Source: Nostocales cyanobacterium Centralia_MAG_434 (lineage in GTDB: Bacteria; Cyanobacteriota; Cyanobacteriia; Cyanobacteriales; Nostocaceae). Taken from it: 37,962 nucleotides of DNA. This document shows positions 18,811-27,841 of this stretch, one piece after another; positions within the stretch are counted from its first letter, which is position 1; each line of letters opens with the position of its first letter. The DNA lies in assembly GCA_021324415.1 (NCBI GenBank), contig JAJPJF010000047.1, forward strand, positions 1 to 37,962, written 5' to 3'. The notes under the pieces were generated by a model. That model ran no database searches and was not told the DNA's origin. It worked only from the letters and a program-made list of their open reading frames with translations. A program made the position numbers and the translations under genes.

Positions 18811-20937
18811 ATGCCTTCAGATCCCGAACCATCCTTGGATGCTGGTATAACGGCCCTTAAACAAGGAGATTACCAAACAGCAATATCTATCCTCAAAGCT
18901 GTTGCAATTACACAAGGCAATGACCTAGCCGGGTTACAAGCCCAAATAGGGTTGGTCGTGGCTTATTCACGTAGTGGTGAGGTTGCAGCAGCGATCGCCT
19001 TAAGTGAGAGTCTTGCACAAAGCCAGAATCAGCAAGTTCAAGAATGGGCGAAACACTCTCTAGAACAGTTAATAAAACGCCAACAGGGAGAACACAAGCA
19101 GATCAAGGGAGAAAACGAAAAAGACAAGGAGAATCATCTCCCACCTAGATCCCAATCCCAGAGGAAACCCCTAGAACCCTCACTTCCTAACTCCCTCACA
19201 CTTTCACCTCCAGAAGTTTACTGGCGACACGCAAAACGTGCTAAGGTATGGCAACCGCTTCATAAGCCTAAGTTAATACTCTTGCGGCTGCTGAGCGCAG
19301 GAACATTCTTTGCTTTATTTTGGATAGTGCGGGAACTGATTGTGTTGGTAGAGGCACTTATCAACACGATCTTAGTCAAACTTCCATTCTTGAGACCAAC
19401 ACCACATTTGGATATCAATCCTGACTCATTTGTGCTGCTGGTGCTTGTTCTTTTAATGTGCTTGTCTCCCTGGTTGTTGGATTGGATATTGACAAACTTT
19501 TATGGTCAGCGATCGCTGTCAATGGAGACCCTGAACACCCATAGTAGAGAGACTATGAGGTTAATACAGCGTTTTTGTCAACAGCAAGGTTGGCAGCTAC
19601 CGAAACTGAAAGTTTTGCCAATGTCAGCACCTGTTGCGTTGACTTATGGTAACAGTCCTCACACTGCCCGGATTGTTGTAAGTCAAGGTCTGTTAGACCA
19701 ACTTGCCGATGATGAAATCGCCACAATTTACGCGTTGGAGCTAGGACACATAGCTCACTGGGATTTTATAGTGATGTCTTTGGTACAACTGTTAGCAATT
19801 CCAGTTTATGGGCTGTACCAAAAATTTTCTGCTTTGGGAGACAGAACATCACAAGGTATCTGGCACTTCGTCATGAGCATCATGGCAAGTCTTGCTTATG
19901 GAGTTTGGCGTCTTTTGACAGCAAGTGCTTTGTGGTTATCCCAGCTACGGCTTTATTATAGTGATCGCCTCGCCACAGGCATGACTGGCAATCCTAATGG
20001 TCTAGTTCGTGCTTTACTGAAAATGGCCATTGGCATTGCTGAAAATATCCAAAAAGAAGAACACACTAGCTGGCAGTTGGAAAGCCTAAATCTCACATCA
20101 CCTTTAGACTACCAACAAAGTATTTGTTTGGGCAGTATTGCTCCTCATACGACTTTTGAATCATTCTTAATGTGGGACTGTCTGAATCCTTACCGTTGGT
20201 GGTTCGTCATCAACAATACTCATCCATTGATGGGCGATCGCTTACAACGTCTTTCGGATATAGCAAATTACTGGCATTTAGACAAAGAATTGTATTTAGA
20301 TAACCAACCTTGCTCAGTCAAACTGCACTCCTTTTTTCTCCAGATTGCTCCATTTTTAGGAATTATCCTAGGTGTTGTGTTTGCAATTCTCATCTGGCTA
20401 GGTTGGCAAGTAGCATTTATATTTAAATTGTTAAATTTAAAATGGGTATATGATGATTGGTATTTTGTCTTAGGTTGCTTATTGATTGGTCTGAGTATTG
20501 GTATATTGGTACGGATTAATCCTTTTTTCCCAGAAATTAAATTAAGTAACGTTCAAATTGATGACCATTTGCCAAGTCTATTGACTAACCCTGCCACCCT
20601 TCCTGTTGATAGCGTCAGTGTTCGTCTAGAAGGCAGGCTATTAGGTCGTCGTGGCACTAGTAACAGTTTAGGACAAGACTTAATATTTCAATCCAGCACC
20701 TGTTTGGTAAAATTACATCATATCTCTTGGTTAGGTCAGCAATTCTTTCCCCAAGACTTGATTGGTCGGCAAGTTGTCATTACAGGTTGGTTACGACGTG
20801 GTGCCACACCTTGGGTTGATATTCAAAGTTTACAAACTCTAAATGGTCAAACTATGTATAGCCCTCATCCTATTTGGTCTACTGTCTTAGCTGTTGCAGC
20901 CGAGGCATGGGGAGCTTACATTCTGCTTAAAGGGTAG
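18811..20937 (+). CDS. M48-like membrane protein lacking zinc ligands (probable pseudopeptidase)
   Basis: A 708-aa protein. Residues 1-95 look like TPR-type helices (GITALKQGDYQTAISILKA). A charged linker follows (about 95-135), then two membrane segments (about 155-185 and 205-230), and an M48-like domain (about 240-450). Where M48 peptidases have HExxH, this protein has LELGH (309-313): the first His is Leu. Where the third ligand Glu is expected (SRxREyxAD) it has SQLRLYYSD with L380. D384 and H313 remain. Two more membrane segments (about 505-530 and 545-565) precede an OB-like C-terminal region (about 590-690). Activity is therefore unlikely; a scaffold or regulatory role is an inference. 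Confidence 0.8.
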   Translation: MPSDPEPSLDAGITALKQGDYQTAISILKAVAITQGNDLAGLQAQIGLVVAYSRSGEVAAAIALSESLAQSQNQQVQEWAKHSLEQLIKRQQGEHKQIKGENEKDKENHLPPRSQSQRKPLEPSLPNSLTLSPPEVYWRHAKRAKVWQPLHKPKLILLRLLSAGTFFALFWIVRELIVLVEALINTILVKLPFLRPTPHLDINPDSFVLLVLVLLMCLSPWLLDWILTNFYGQRSLSMETLNTHSRETMRLIQRFCQQQGWQLPKLKVLPMSAPVALTYGNSPHTARIVVSQGLLDQLADDEIATIYALELGHIAHWDFIVMSLVQLLAIPVYGLYQKFSALGDRTSQGIWHFVMSIMASLAYGVWRLLTASALWLSQLRLYYSDRLATGMTGNPNGLVRALLKMAIGIAENIQKEEHTSWQLESLNLTSPLDYQQSICLGSIAPHTTFESFLMWDCLNPYRWWFVINNTHPLMGDRLQRLSDIANYWHLDKELYLDNQPCSVKLHSFFLQIAPFLGIILGVVFAILIWLGWQVAFIFKLLNLKWVYDDWYFVLGCLLIGLSIGILVRINPFFPEIKLSNVQIDDHLPSLLTNPATLPVDSVSVRLEGRLLGRRGTSNSLGQDLIFQSSTCLVKLHHISWLGQQFFPQDLIGRQVVITGWLRRGATPWVDIQSLQTLNGQTMYSPHPIWSTVLAVAAEAWGAYILLKG

Positions 20938-21582
20938 TCAATGATCATGAGTTCGCAACTTGGAGTTAAAAGTTTAAAGTCTAGGATATGAGTATTGATG
21001 ATTGATTTGATGCATTTGAACAAAATGTAATTTAAAGTTGCAAAACTCAACGTAATCTGTTACGTTAGTAATTATGAACAATTGCAATCAGTATAACCTG
21101 GCATTCAAGCGGGGTTATGAATGAGACTGTTTGCACAAAATAGATCTCTATTCAACACAGCAATCAAGCACCAGCCAGTGGCTGGTTTTTGTTTCCAAAA
21201 CGTCAAACTCTGAGATAAGATGTATTTTATGCTACAATATGTTTACGTAATTGCTAGAAATGTCTGCTTTGAACTAGCTACGTAGAAGATACCGTGATAA
21301 TGTAGGTAATGGTCTTGAATTCTTTGAGAAAAGAGTATTGAAGACTTTCGCGCGGTAAGCACGCTACCAACAAAATTCAAAATTCTTAAAATAAAAGGTG
21401 TTATTGGCGTTGTGTGCGCTTTCGTATTAAACAAGCTTTATCCTGGTGAAAAATTGTATTGTAAAAATTGACTGTTTAAAGTAGAAAAATTGGCAATATT
21501 GGTAAGTAGTGTATATCGAAAGCCAAAGCCAATCTACCATTTTTTGCCTGGTTTTGTCCGTTAAACTTTGGAGGTATAGTTC
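20938..21582. other. Intergenic region before the RRM gene
   Basis: 645 bases. The left part holds three hairpins ending in a terminator (21049-21190). The right part is the presumed long leader of the RRM gene. Genes for this protein family often have long, temperature-sensitive leaders in cyanobacteria, but nothing specific could be proven here. Confidence 0.5.
21049..21190 (+). ncRNA. candidate small RNA or structured 3' UTR (three hairpins and terminator)
   Basis: Hairpin 1 is AACGTAA (21049-21055) with TTACGTT (21060-21066). Hairpin 2 is ATAACC (21093-21098) with GGTTAT (21113-21118). Hairpin 3 is ACCAGCC (21170-21176) with GGCTGGT (21180-21186), followed by TTTTTG, a good intrinsic terminator. 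It starts about 110 bases after the preceding stop codon, so it is either a free small RNA or the 3' end of that gene's transcript. Confidence 0.4.
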
Positions 21583-22089
21583 ATGTCCGTCCGCCTATAC
21601 ATAGGTAATTTGCCGAAAGAAGAGATAGATCGTCAAGAACTGCAAGCAGTTTTTGCTGCAGAAGGCGATGCTGTGACCACAAAACTGATTAAAGACAGGA
21701 AAACAGGCAAATGCCGTGGCTTCGGTTTTATCACGGTTAACAACGATGAACAAGCAGATCAAATTATTGAAAAATACAATGGTCAGTTGTTCAAAGAGTC
21801 TCCCATTAAGATAGAAAAGGCATTACCTCGTACTAAGGGTGATGAAAATGAGGAGCAATCTCCTAAACCCGTAAGTCATAATGCCCCAAGCCAAGGAAGC
21901 GCTAGTCCAACAAAGGAAAGCAATCGTCGCGAAAAAAGTTCCAAGAAGTCTCGTCGTGGTGGTGGTAGTCCATCTCGTGAAAGTGGTAACAACAACGCTG
22001 CTGACACAGACGCGATTCGTCCAGACCCACGCTGGGCTAATGAGTTGGAAAAGCTCAAGCAGATGCTAGCCGCACAAACAACAAACTAA
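21583..22089 (+). CDS. RRM-type RNA-binding protein
   Basis: A 168-aa single-RRM protein. RNP2 is LYIGNL (5-10) and RNP1 is KCRGFGFI (43-50). The RRM ends near residue 85, followed by a charged tail rich in Ser, Lys, Arg and Gly (KSSKKSRRGGG). Cyanobacterial Rbp proteins bind mRNA, and several are cold-induced or help target thylakoid-protein mRNAs; this one has a long tail unlike the shortest Rbp forms. A strong ribosome binding site (GGAGGT) lies 7 bases before the ATG. A hairpin terminator follows at 22106. Confidence 0.93.
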   Translation: MSVRLYIGNLPKEEIDRQELQAVFAAEGDAVTTKLIKDRKTGKCRGFGFITVNNDEQADQIIEKYNGQLFKESPIKIEKALPRTKGDENEEQSPKPVSHNAPSQGSASPTKESNRREKSSKKSRRGGGSPSRESGNNNAADTDAIRPDPRWANELEKLKQMLAAQTTN

Positions 22090-22105
22090 TTGGCAAATGG
22101 TTAAG

Positions 22106-22151
22106 ATTAAAAATTAAAAATCAAATAGAACTTTGATTTTTAATTTTTAAT
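22106..22151. terminator. perfect 20-bp bidirectional terminator
   Basis: Arms 22106-22125 and 22132-22151 are exact reverse complements around the 6-base loop TAGAAC. The stem is almost entirely A/T, so both strands read a U-rich right arm. It sits between the stops of two convergent genes (22089 and 22163), where it can serve both. Confidence 0.75.
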
Positions 22152-22162
22152 AAGTAATTTAC

Positions 22163-22555
22163 CTAAACTGGTAATTGTAGAGTTTGTTGCAAGTGCGCTT
22201 TCAATTGTTGAGTAAACTGTGCGCGCTGATCATAAAGACTCGTGCGAGTTGGCTTACGCTCTTGGTTAAGCATCCAGCCGTAATCGCTACTGAGCCGTAG
22301 CTTATCCTGCCAGTCTGAAATTGAGACTATCAGCCCAGGTGCTGGACTGTTATCAATACCTTGCACACGGAATACATAGTTAAAAGTATTCTGTTTGCCT
22401 GGTGCAACTGTGGAGGGTTGACCATATTCGGCTAAGAGTCTTGCTCTGACTTGTTCCACTAAACCTGGCTGCTCCAAATCTTCTAGAGTCCGAATTGCCA
22501 GGGTGAGGGCGAAGTAAAAGTCTTCAACAGGAATAAATTCTAATTGCATAGGCAC
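22163..22555 (-). CDS. Conserved small protein, unknown function
   Basis: A 130-aa soluble protein with no recognised domain. It has an acidic, helical N-terminal half (VEDFYFALTLAIRTLEDLEQ), a central FNYVFRVQGIDNSPAPGLIV that looks like beta strands, and a glutamine-rich C-terminal helix. It has no signal peptide or membrane segment. The ATG at 22555 or the second Met two codons later are both possible. It is convergent with the RRM gene and shares its terminator hairpin. Confidence 0.7.
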   Translation of the reverse strand: MPMQLEFIPVEDFYFALTLAIRTLEDLEQPGLVEQVRARLLAEYGQPSTVAPGKQNTFNYVFRVQGIDNSPAPGLIVSISDWQDKLRLSSDYGWMLNQERKPTRTSLYDQRAQFTQQLKAHLQQTLQLPV

Positions 22556-23286
22556 TTTTGACTGCCAGATTTTTTCTGATATTAGGGAGCAAGGTGATTT
22601 TACAACTTCATCAGCTTGTTAATGCCGCCACAATCTAATAAAGCTCATTTTTTCCTTGTTCCAGTTGCCCAGCTGAAGTTGCTAGCTCAATGCACACTAA
22701 GTAGCTTAGTTATAAAAATTAATAATTATATTAATATTTGGTAATCTTAACTACTGTTAACCTGTTGTAAATAATGTATTTTTATGTATTTTTTTACATA
22801 AGCAATAAAAAAATACAGTGTAAAAGATTACGTTTACTCTGACTGTAGGATGATGTGTCAGCTTTAGGTAGCTGAAAATTTATCAGCCCTTGGGGTATGG
22901 CAAAGAGAAGATGGTAGGAATTATCTTTAAGACTAAGCCTTTGTACCTTACTCCACCCACGGGTTTAAGATCCTTCTTCAATGCTTAATACTGAGTCAAG
23001 CACTGTTTTCAGTTAGACATTGCTTACTCATTGACGTTGTAGCTGAGAGCAAAACCTTTGCTCGTGAATACAACTAAAAAATAAACTTAATTTATCAACT
23101 TTATTAGCTATAAATATAGCGAGTCATCTATAGAAAAAAACAATAGAAACACTTATTAAAAAGAAACCTCTCTTAGTATAGATGTAATTTTTTTTCGAAA
23201 AATACAAATAAAATAAATATTACTTAAAGTTCCTGAGTGATTAAGGTAGAAAGGCTGACAGCAAACTCAAAACAACCTGAAAGCTC
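22556..23286. other. Intergenic region before the glycosyltransferase gene
   Basis: 731 bases, AT-rich, no gene seen. An 11-bp perfect inverted repeat GTATTTTTTTA/TAAAAAAATAC lies at 22786-22796 and 22806-22816. TATAGA near 23179 is a possible -10 element for the downstream gene but without a clear -35. Confidence 0.45.
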
Positions 23287-24582
23287 ATGAAAACTAGACC
23301 TCAACTAACTATGAACTCTAGAACAGAACAAAGAATCGCCTTGATTTCAGTCCATGGAGATCCGGCGATTGAAATTGGCAAAGAAGAAGCTGGAGGACAA
23401 AATGTTTACGTGCGGCATGTGGGTGAAGCGCTGGCACAGCAAGGGTGGCAAGTTGATATGTTTACCCGTAAAGTGAGTCCAGAGCAAAACACAATTGTTC
23501 AGCACAGTGATAATTGTCGAACCATTCGTCTAGAAGCTGGTGCTGTTGAGTTTGTACCACGAGACGAGCTGTTTGCCCATTTGCCAGAGTTTGTTGATCA
23601 TTTTCTCGAATTCCAAAAGGAAAATCGCATCATATATCCTTTGGTTCACACAAACTACTGGCTATCGAGTTGGGTAGGAATGCAACTCAAAGAGATTCAA
23701 GGAAGTAAGCAGGTTCATACGTATCATTCTCTGGGAGCAGTTAAGTACAACACAGTCAAGACGATTCCCTTGATTGCTAGTACAAGATTAGCTGTAGAAA
23801 AACAAGTGCTAGAGACAGCGGAACGAATCATCGCAACCAGTCCACAAGAAAAAGAACATATGCGATCGCTAGTTTCTAGCAAAGGTAACATTGACATTAT
23901 TCCCTGTGGTACGGATATTAAGCAGTTTGGTAAAGTCAATCGGCAAGAGGCAAGGACTCATCTAGGAATAGATTTAGAAACCAAACTGGTATTGTATGTA
24001 GGACGCTTTGACCCTCGCAAAGGGATAGAAACCTTAGTCCGTGCTGTGGGAGAGTCGAAATTTAGAGAATCTGGGAAGTTACAACTCATTATTGGTGGTG
24101 GTAGTCGTCCAGGTCACAGTGATGGAATAGAACGTGAGCGGATTGAAACCATTGTCGCAGATTTGGGGATGAGCCATTTCACTACCTTCCCTGGTCGTAT
24201 CACTCAAGAAGAACTGCCATACTATTATGCCGCTGCTGACGTTTGTGTTGTTCCCAGTCACTATGAACCATTTGGACTAGTGGCGATTGAAGCAATGGCA
24301 AGTGGTACACCAGTGATTGCAAGTGATGTTGGTGGACTCCAATTTACAGTTGTACCCGAAGAAACTGGTTTATTGGCACCACCACAAGACGTGGCTGCTT
24401 TTACCGCTGCTATTGACTCCATTCTCAGCAACCCTGAGTGGCGCGCTCAATTGGGTAAGGCTGGCAGAAAACGGATTGAAACCCAGTTTAGTTGGGATGG
24501 TGTAGCATGTCAGTTGAGTAACCTTTACACTCAACTTTTACAACCAATAGTCCAGCAACCAATATTGCAGCTGAGTTCTTGA
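23287..24582 (+). CDS. GT4-family glycosyltransferase, sucrose-phosphate-synthase-like
   Basis: A 431-aa GT-B glycosyltransferase. The N-terminal domain carries EEAGGQNVYVRHVGEALAQQ (33-52), the glycine-rich donor loop seen in sucrose synthase, sucrose-phosphate synthase and MshA-like enzymes. The C-terminal domain has VLYVGRFDPRKGIETL (235-250) and the retaining motif EPFGLVAIEAMASGTPV (327-343). Small SPS-like proteins of this size without a phosphatase domain are known in filamentous cyanobacteria, so a UDP- or ADP-glucose-dependent sucrose-phosphate synthase is plausible, but the acceptor cannot be read from the motifs. A second in-frame ATG 8 codons in is an alternative start. Confidence 0.85.
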   Translation: MKTRPQLTMNSRTEQRIALISVHGDPAIEIGKEEAGGQNVYVRHVGEALAQQGWQVDMFTRKVSPEQNTIVQHSDNCRTIRLEAGAVEFVPRDELFAHLPEFVDHFLEFQKENRIIYPLVHTNYWLSSWVGMQLKEIQGSKQVHTYHSLGAVKYNTVKTIPLIASTRLAVEKQVLETAERIIATSPQEKEHMRSLVSSKGNIDIIPCGTDIKQFGKVNRQEARTHLGIDLETKLVLYVGRFDPRKGIETLVRAVGESKFRESGKLQLIIGGGSRPGHSDGIERERIETIVADLGMSHFTTFPGRITQEELPYYYAAADVCVVPSHYEPFGLVAIEAMASGTPVIASDVGGLQFTVVPEETGLLAPPQDVAAFTAAIDSILSNPEWRAQLGKAGRKRIETQFSWDGVACQLSNLYTQLLQPIVQQPILQLSS

Positions 24583-24709
24583 CTTTTTCAAGCAACTAGT
24601 CATGGGTGATTGGTAATAGCCGAAAGTAAAAAGCAATTATCTGTATTTTTTATCTTTTATTTGTATCTCTTTTTATTACCAGTTCCCCTATGCCGGAAGA
24701 TATCTCTTG

Positions 24710-24735
24710 ACCCCCATAATGATTATGGGGGTTTT
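24710..24735 (+). terminator. predicted intrinsic terminator
   Basis: CCCCCATAAT (24711-24720) and ATTATGGGGG (24722-24731) are perfect inverse repeats, followed by TTTTG. It lies about 130 bases after the glycosyltransferase stop. Confidence 0.75.
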
Positions 24736-24760
24736 GCTTTTTAGTTTTGAGAGGTTTGTC

Positions 24761-24802
24761 GTAAGCACTTCAGTGCTGAAAATTGAGAACCAAAGTGCTT
24801 AC
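24761..24802. repeat. inverted repeat GTAAGCACTT/AAGTGCTTAC
   Basis: Ten-base perfect arms at 24761-24770 and 24793-24802, with a nested AGCACTTCAGTGCT palindrome in the left half. This looks like a dispersed intergenic element rather than a terminator, since no T-run follows. Confidence 0.5.
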
Positions 24803-25085
24803 TACGAATTTTCACAACCGTCTTTATCCCAAACAAGGAATAATTATTCAATCCGCACTTTGACATCTCCCCGTTCCCTTTTTCTCTTCTTCCTAAGTAT
24901 TTACCGATAATAAAGAAAACAAGCTTTGTAGTAAATTTTTAGTAAAATCAACGAATTTATATAGACAGGCCAAAGAACAGAACTTTACACTGAAAAACGT
25001 AGTTCATATCCTCTTAAATCCTCTAGGTGCATCTGAATTGTAAAATCTTTGTGGTTTACTTTTATAAGTAATTAGACTGATTCCT

Positions 25086-25865
25086 ATGAAAAATTCCGTA
25101 CATTACCGTAAGTCACTCATTTGGTTAGTATTAGCCACACTAGGTTTATTTCTAGCACCTAACCCTGCTAAAGCCGTTACGCTCGTCAACCAAACAGGTT
25201 TGACTGATACAGATTTCAACAAACTACAGGATCAAGGCGATTTGAAAGAATTGTTTGTTGCGGAAGGTCGTATTGGTAATAATAGCTTAAGTGATGCAGA
25301 GAGAGAATTAGGTATTAACAGAGACAGTAGAGATCCTCTTTTGCCTGGACAACCTGTGACATCCGGAGAATTTGTTTGGGGAAATGGCAAAGAAGAAGAT
25401 TTCACCCTCGATTACACAGGTAGCACTGTGAATTACACTGTTGGGAATCAAACACTAAGCACTACAGCCTTTAGTGGTCCTGTATCTGACATTTTCTTTC
25501 GTACCTTTGCGGTTGACAACAGCACAGCGAAGCTGAGTGACCTTGTTTTCTCTGATCTCCAAAACCCAAACAGTAAATTTACTATTGGTGATCTGTCATC
25601 TTCAGGAGCAAGCAATAATCCAGCCACAAACTATCTTCACATTAGTGATATATCAGCACCCTTTGAAATCACAGGTAAAGTCTCGCTGAGTTGGACGGGA
25701 ACACAACCCACACGTTCTAATTTGGCTTATCAAATTAAAGTAGGTAACTCTCCTCGCTCACAACAAGTTCCTGAACCTGGGATGCTTGGTGCCATTGTAT
25801 TCTCTGGAATTGCAGGTGCAAGCTATGGTCGGCGAAAGTTAGTAGCAACCCAAAGCCAGAAGTAA
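25086..25865 (+). CDS. PEP-CTERM sorting-domain protein
   Basis: A 259-aa secreted protein. A signal peptide (about 1-30, ending PAKA) is followed by a Ser/Thr/Asn-rich extracytoplasmic region of about 195 residues with many short beta-like stretches. The C-terminus is a classic PEP-CTERM signal: VPEP (228-231), a hydrophobic stretch, then RRK (249-251). Such proteins are processed by an exosortase (none is in the window) and often linked to exopolysaccharide. The body of the protein was not recognised. Confidence 0.85.
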   Translation: MKNSVHYRKSLIWLVLATLGLFLAPNPAKAVTLVNQTGLTDTDFNKLQDQGDLKELFVAEGRIGNNSLSDAERELGINRDSRDPLLPGQPVTSGEFVWGNGKEEDFTLDYTGSTVNYTVGNQTLSTTAFSGPVSDIFFRTFAVDNSTAKLSDLVFSDLQNPNSKFTIGDLSSSGASNNPATNYLHISDISAPFEITGKVSLSWTGTQPTRSNLAYQIKVGNSPRSQQVPEPGMLGAIVFSGIAGASYGRRKLVATQSQK

Positions 25866-25949
25866 CAGCTTTTTGCATGAAGCGGTGCTTGTCGAGCATA
25901 ATATAGCAGTATACTGGGATCGACGCTTGAACGGCAACGACTCATCGCT

Positions 25950-27671
25950 GTGCAAACAGTTGACTTTACTACCCTTACAGCTGCTTGTAGCGAAATCCGC
26001 GATCTCCTACTACCATCTCGTCTAGAACAGGTGTATCAGCGCGATCGCCACACTATTGCCATAGCACTACGAACTCTAAAGCAGCGGAGTTGGCTGGAAA
26101 TTTCTTGGCATCCCCAAGCCGCTCACATTTGTATAGGCGATCCACCACCAAGAGCGCCAGATACTTTTACATTTAGTCAGCAACTACTTCATCAATTAAA
26201 TGGTTTAGCTTTGGTAGCAATTGAGATCATTGCTCCTTGGGAAAGAGCGGTGGATTTACAATTCGCTCGTCGTCCTGGAGAAGCAGCGCTGTATCATCTG
26301 TATGTTGAAATTATAGGCAAATACAGCAATGTTATTCTTACAGATGCGACCAATACAATCATCACTGTTGCCCACCAAGTCAACCAACAAAAATCTAGTG
26401 TCCGTCCTGTACTGACTGGACAACCTTATGAAACTCCACCCAGTCTCACTAATGCAATCCCCAGCTTGAGTGAATCACAGCAACGCTGGCAAGAGAGGAT
26501 CAGCCTAGTACCAGGAACTATCCAACGTCAAGTGCTGAAAAGTTATCGTGGCGCTTCTCCTGCACTTGTACAGTCAATGCTGTTGGCAGCAAATCTAGAT
26601 TTAGACAGCACAACCGACAGTCTCAATTCTTCCGACTGGGAACAGTTATTTCAACGTTGGCAAGAATGGCTGCATATGTTGGAAGAGAAAAAGTTTCAAC
26701 CCGCCTGGACAAGCATTGGATACACTGTACTTGGCTGGGGTGGTCTCAAGCCTGCTAATAGTACCCAAGAATTACTGAACAGCTACTATACTGATCAACT
26801 TAATCAACAAGTATTTTCTCAACTACGTCACCAGTTGAGTCAGAAACTCAATAATATTTTGGAAAAATTGCGTAGTCGCGCCACGACTTTCGAGAACCGC
26901 TTGCAAGAGTCTACTCAAGCAGATGAGTATCGGCAAAAAGCTGATTTGTTGATGGCACATCTGCAAGCATGGCAACCAGGTATGAAAGAAATTAACCTCC
27001 CAGACTTTGATACCGGTGAACCTGTGGCGATCGCTCTCCAGCCGGATAAAAATGCTGTACAAAATGCTCAAAGTCTGTACAAACAGCACCAGAAACTCAA
27101 ACGTGCTCGTGTTGCTGTAGAACCACTCCTCAGGGAAGTTGCTGCAGAAATTGAGTATCTAGAGCAAGTAGAAGAAGCGATCGCTCAAATAGACAACTAT
27201 CAATCAGCAGAAGACTTACAAGCTCTCGAAGAAATTCGCGACGAGCTTATTGGACAAAAGTATTTAGAAGATCCAGAATACAAGAGTTCATCAACAGCCG
27301 CCAATGGCACAAATTTTTCTCGTTACCGTACCCCCAGTGGATTTGAAGTCTTAATTGGTCGCAACAATCGCCAGAATGACCAGCTGACATTTCGTGTTGC
27401 TGGAGATTATGATTTGTGGTTTCATGCTCAAGAGATTCCTGGTAGCCATGTACTACTTAGGTTAGAACCGGGTACAGTGCCAGAAGCCGCTGATTTACAA
27501 TATACCGCTAACCTTGCAGCATACTACAGCCGTGGTCGTCAGAGCGATCAAGTACCAGTCGTTTACACTCAGCCAAAATACGTCTACAAACCCAAAGGTG
27601 CTAAACCAGGAATCGCTATCTACAAACAGGAACGTATCATTTGGGGACAGCCGCAGGAGGTTAGGGAGTAG
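25950..27671 (+). CDS. rqcH: RqcH/NFACT-family ribosome quality-control protein
   Basis: A 573-aa NFACT protein (older name: fibronectin-binding protein family). RqcH binds stalled 50S-peptidyl-tRNA complexes and directs addition of C-terminal alanine tails. NFACT-N spans about 1-190 (with RRPGEAALYHLYVEIIGKYS), a helix-hairpin-helix region follows, then coiled-coil arms (about 300-435), and NFACT-R ends the protein (DYDLWFHAQEIPGSHVLLRL). The position of the DR motif reads ER (E98-R99, in APWERAVDLQF). It starts with GTG and has only a weak ribosome binding site. Confidence 0.9.
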   Translation: MQTVDFTTLTAACSEIRDLLLPSRLEQVYQRDRHTIAIALRTLKQRSWLEISWHPQAAHICIGDPPPRAPDTFTFSQQLLHQLNGLALVAIEIIAPWERAVDLQFARRPGEAALYHLYVEIIGKYSNVILTDATNTIITVAHQVNQQKSSVRPVLTGQPYETPPSLTNAIPSLSESQQRWQERISLVPGTIQRQVLKSYRGASPALVQSMLLAANLDLDSTTDSLNSSDWEQLFQRWQEWLHMLEEKKFQPAWTSIGYTVLGWGGLKPANSTQELLNSYYTDQLNQQVFSQLRHQLSQKLNNILEKLRSRATTFENRLQESTQADEYRQKADLLMAHLQAWQPGMKEINLPDFDTGEPVAIALQPDKNAVQNAQSLYKQHQKLKRARVAVEPLLREVAAEIEYLEQVEEAIAQIDNYQSAEDLQALEEIRDELIGQKYLEDPEYKSSSTAANGTNFSRYRTPSGFEVLIGRNNRQNDQLTFRVAGDYDLWFHAQEIPGSHVLLRLEPGTVPEAADLQYTANLAAYYSRGRQSDQVPVVYTQPKYVYKPKGAKPGIAIYKQERIIWGQPQEVRE

Positions 27672-27841
27672 GGATAAAGAGGACAAGGAGGACAAGGGGG
27701 ACAAGGGGGACAAGGGAAGGGGAACACCTTATCCTATGCCCTATGCTCTACCTCACCTTAAATTCCCCTTAAAGATAGAGGCTGATCAAGCGACTGATTA
27801 TCTTTTTTTTATAAATTCTTACAAACAGTTTGTGATGACTG
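27672..27841. other. Low-complexity intergenic tract after rqcH
   Basis: Starts with tandem GGACAAGGGG-type units (27679-27721), followed by CCTATGCCCTATGC. This resembles tracts near 3600-3660 and 13360-13380. No coding potential. Confidence 0.6.

Larger units (their letters stand above)
24583..25085. other. Intergenic region between glycosyltransferase and PEP-CTERM genes
   Basis: 503 bases containing the terminator at 24710-24735 and the inverted repeat at 24761-24802. The rest is AT-rich with no recognised gene. Confidence 0.5.

Noticed and set aside
22786-22816. Possible NtcA-type site in the AT-rich inverted repeat
   Set aside because: The GTA and TAC there are separated by 6 bases, not the 8 of the NtcA consensus; it is more likely a simple A/T palindrome.
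24707-24910. 67-codon frame after the glycosyltransferase
   Set aside because: It runs through a terminator hairpin and an inverted repeat, so it is unlikely to be translated.
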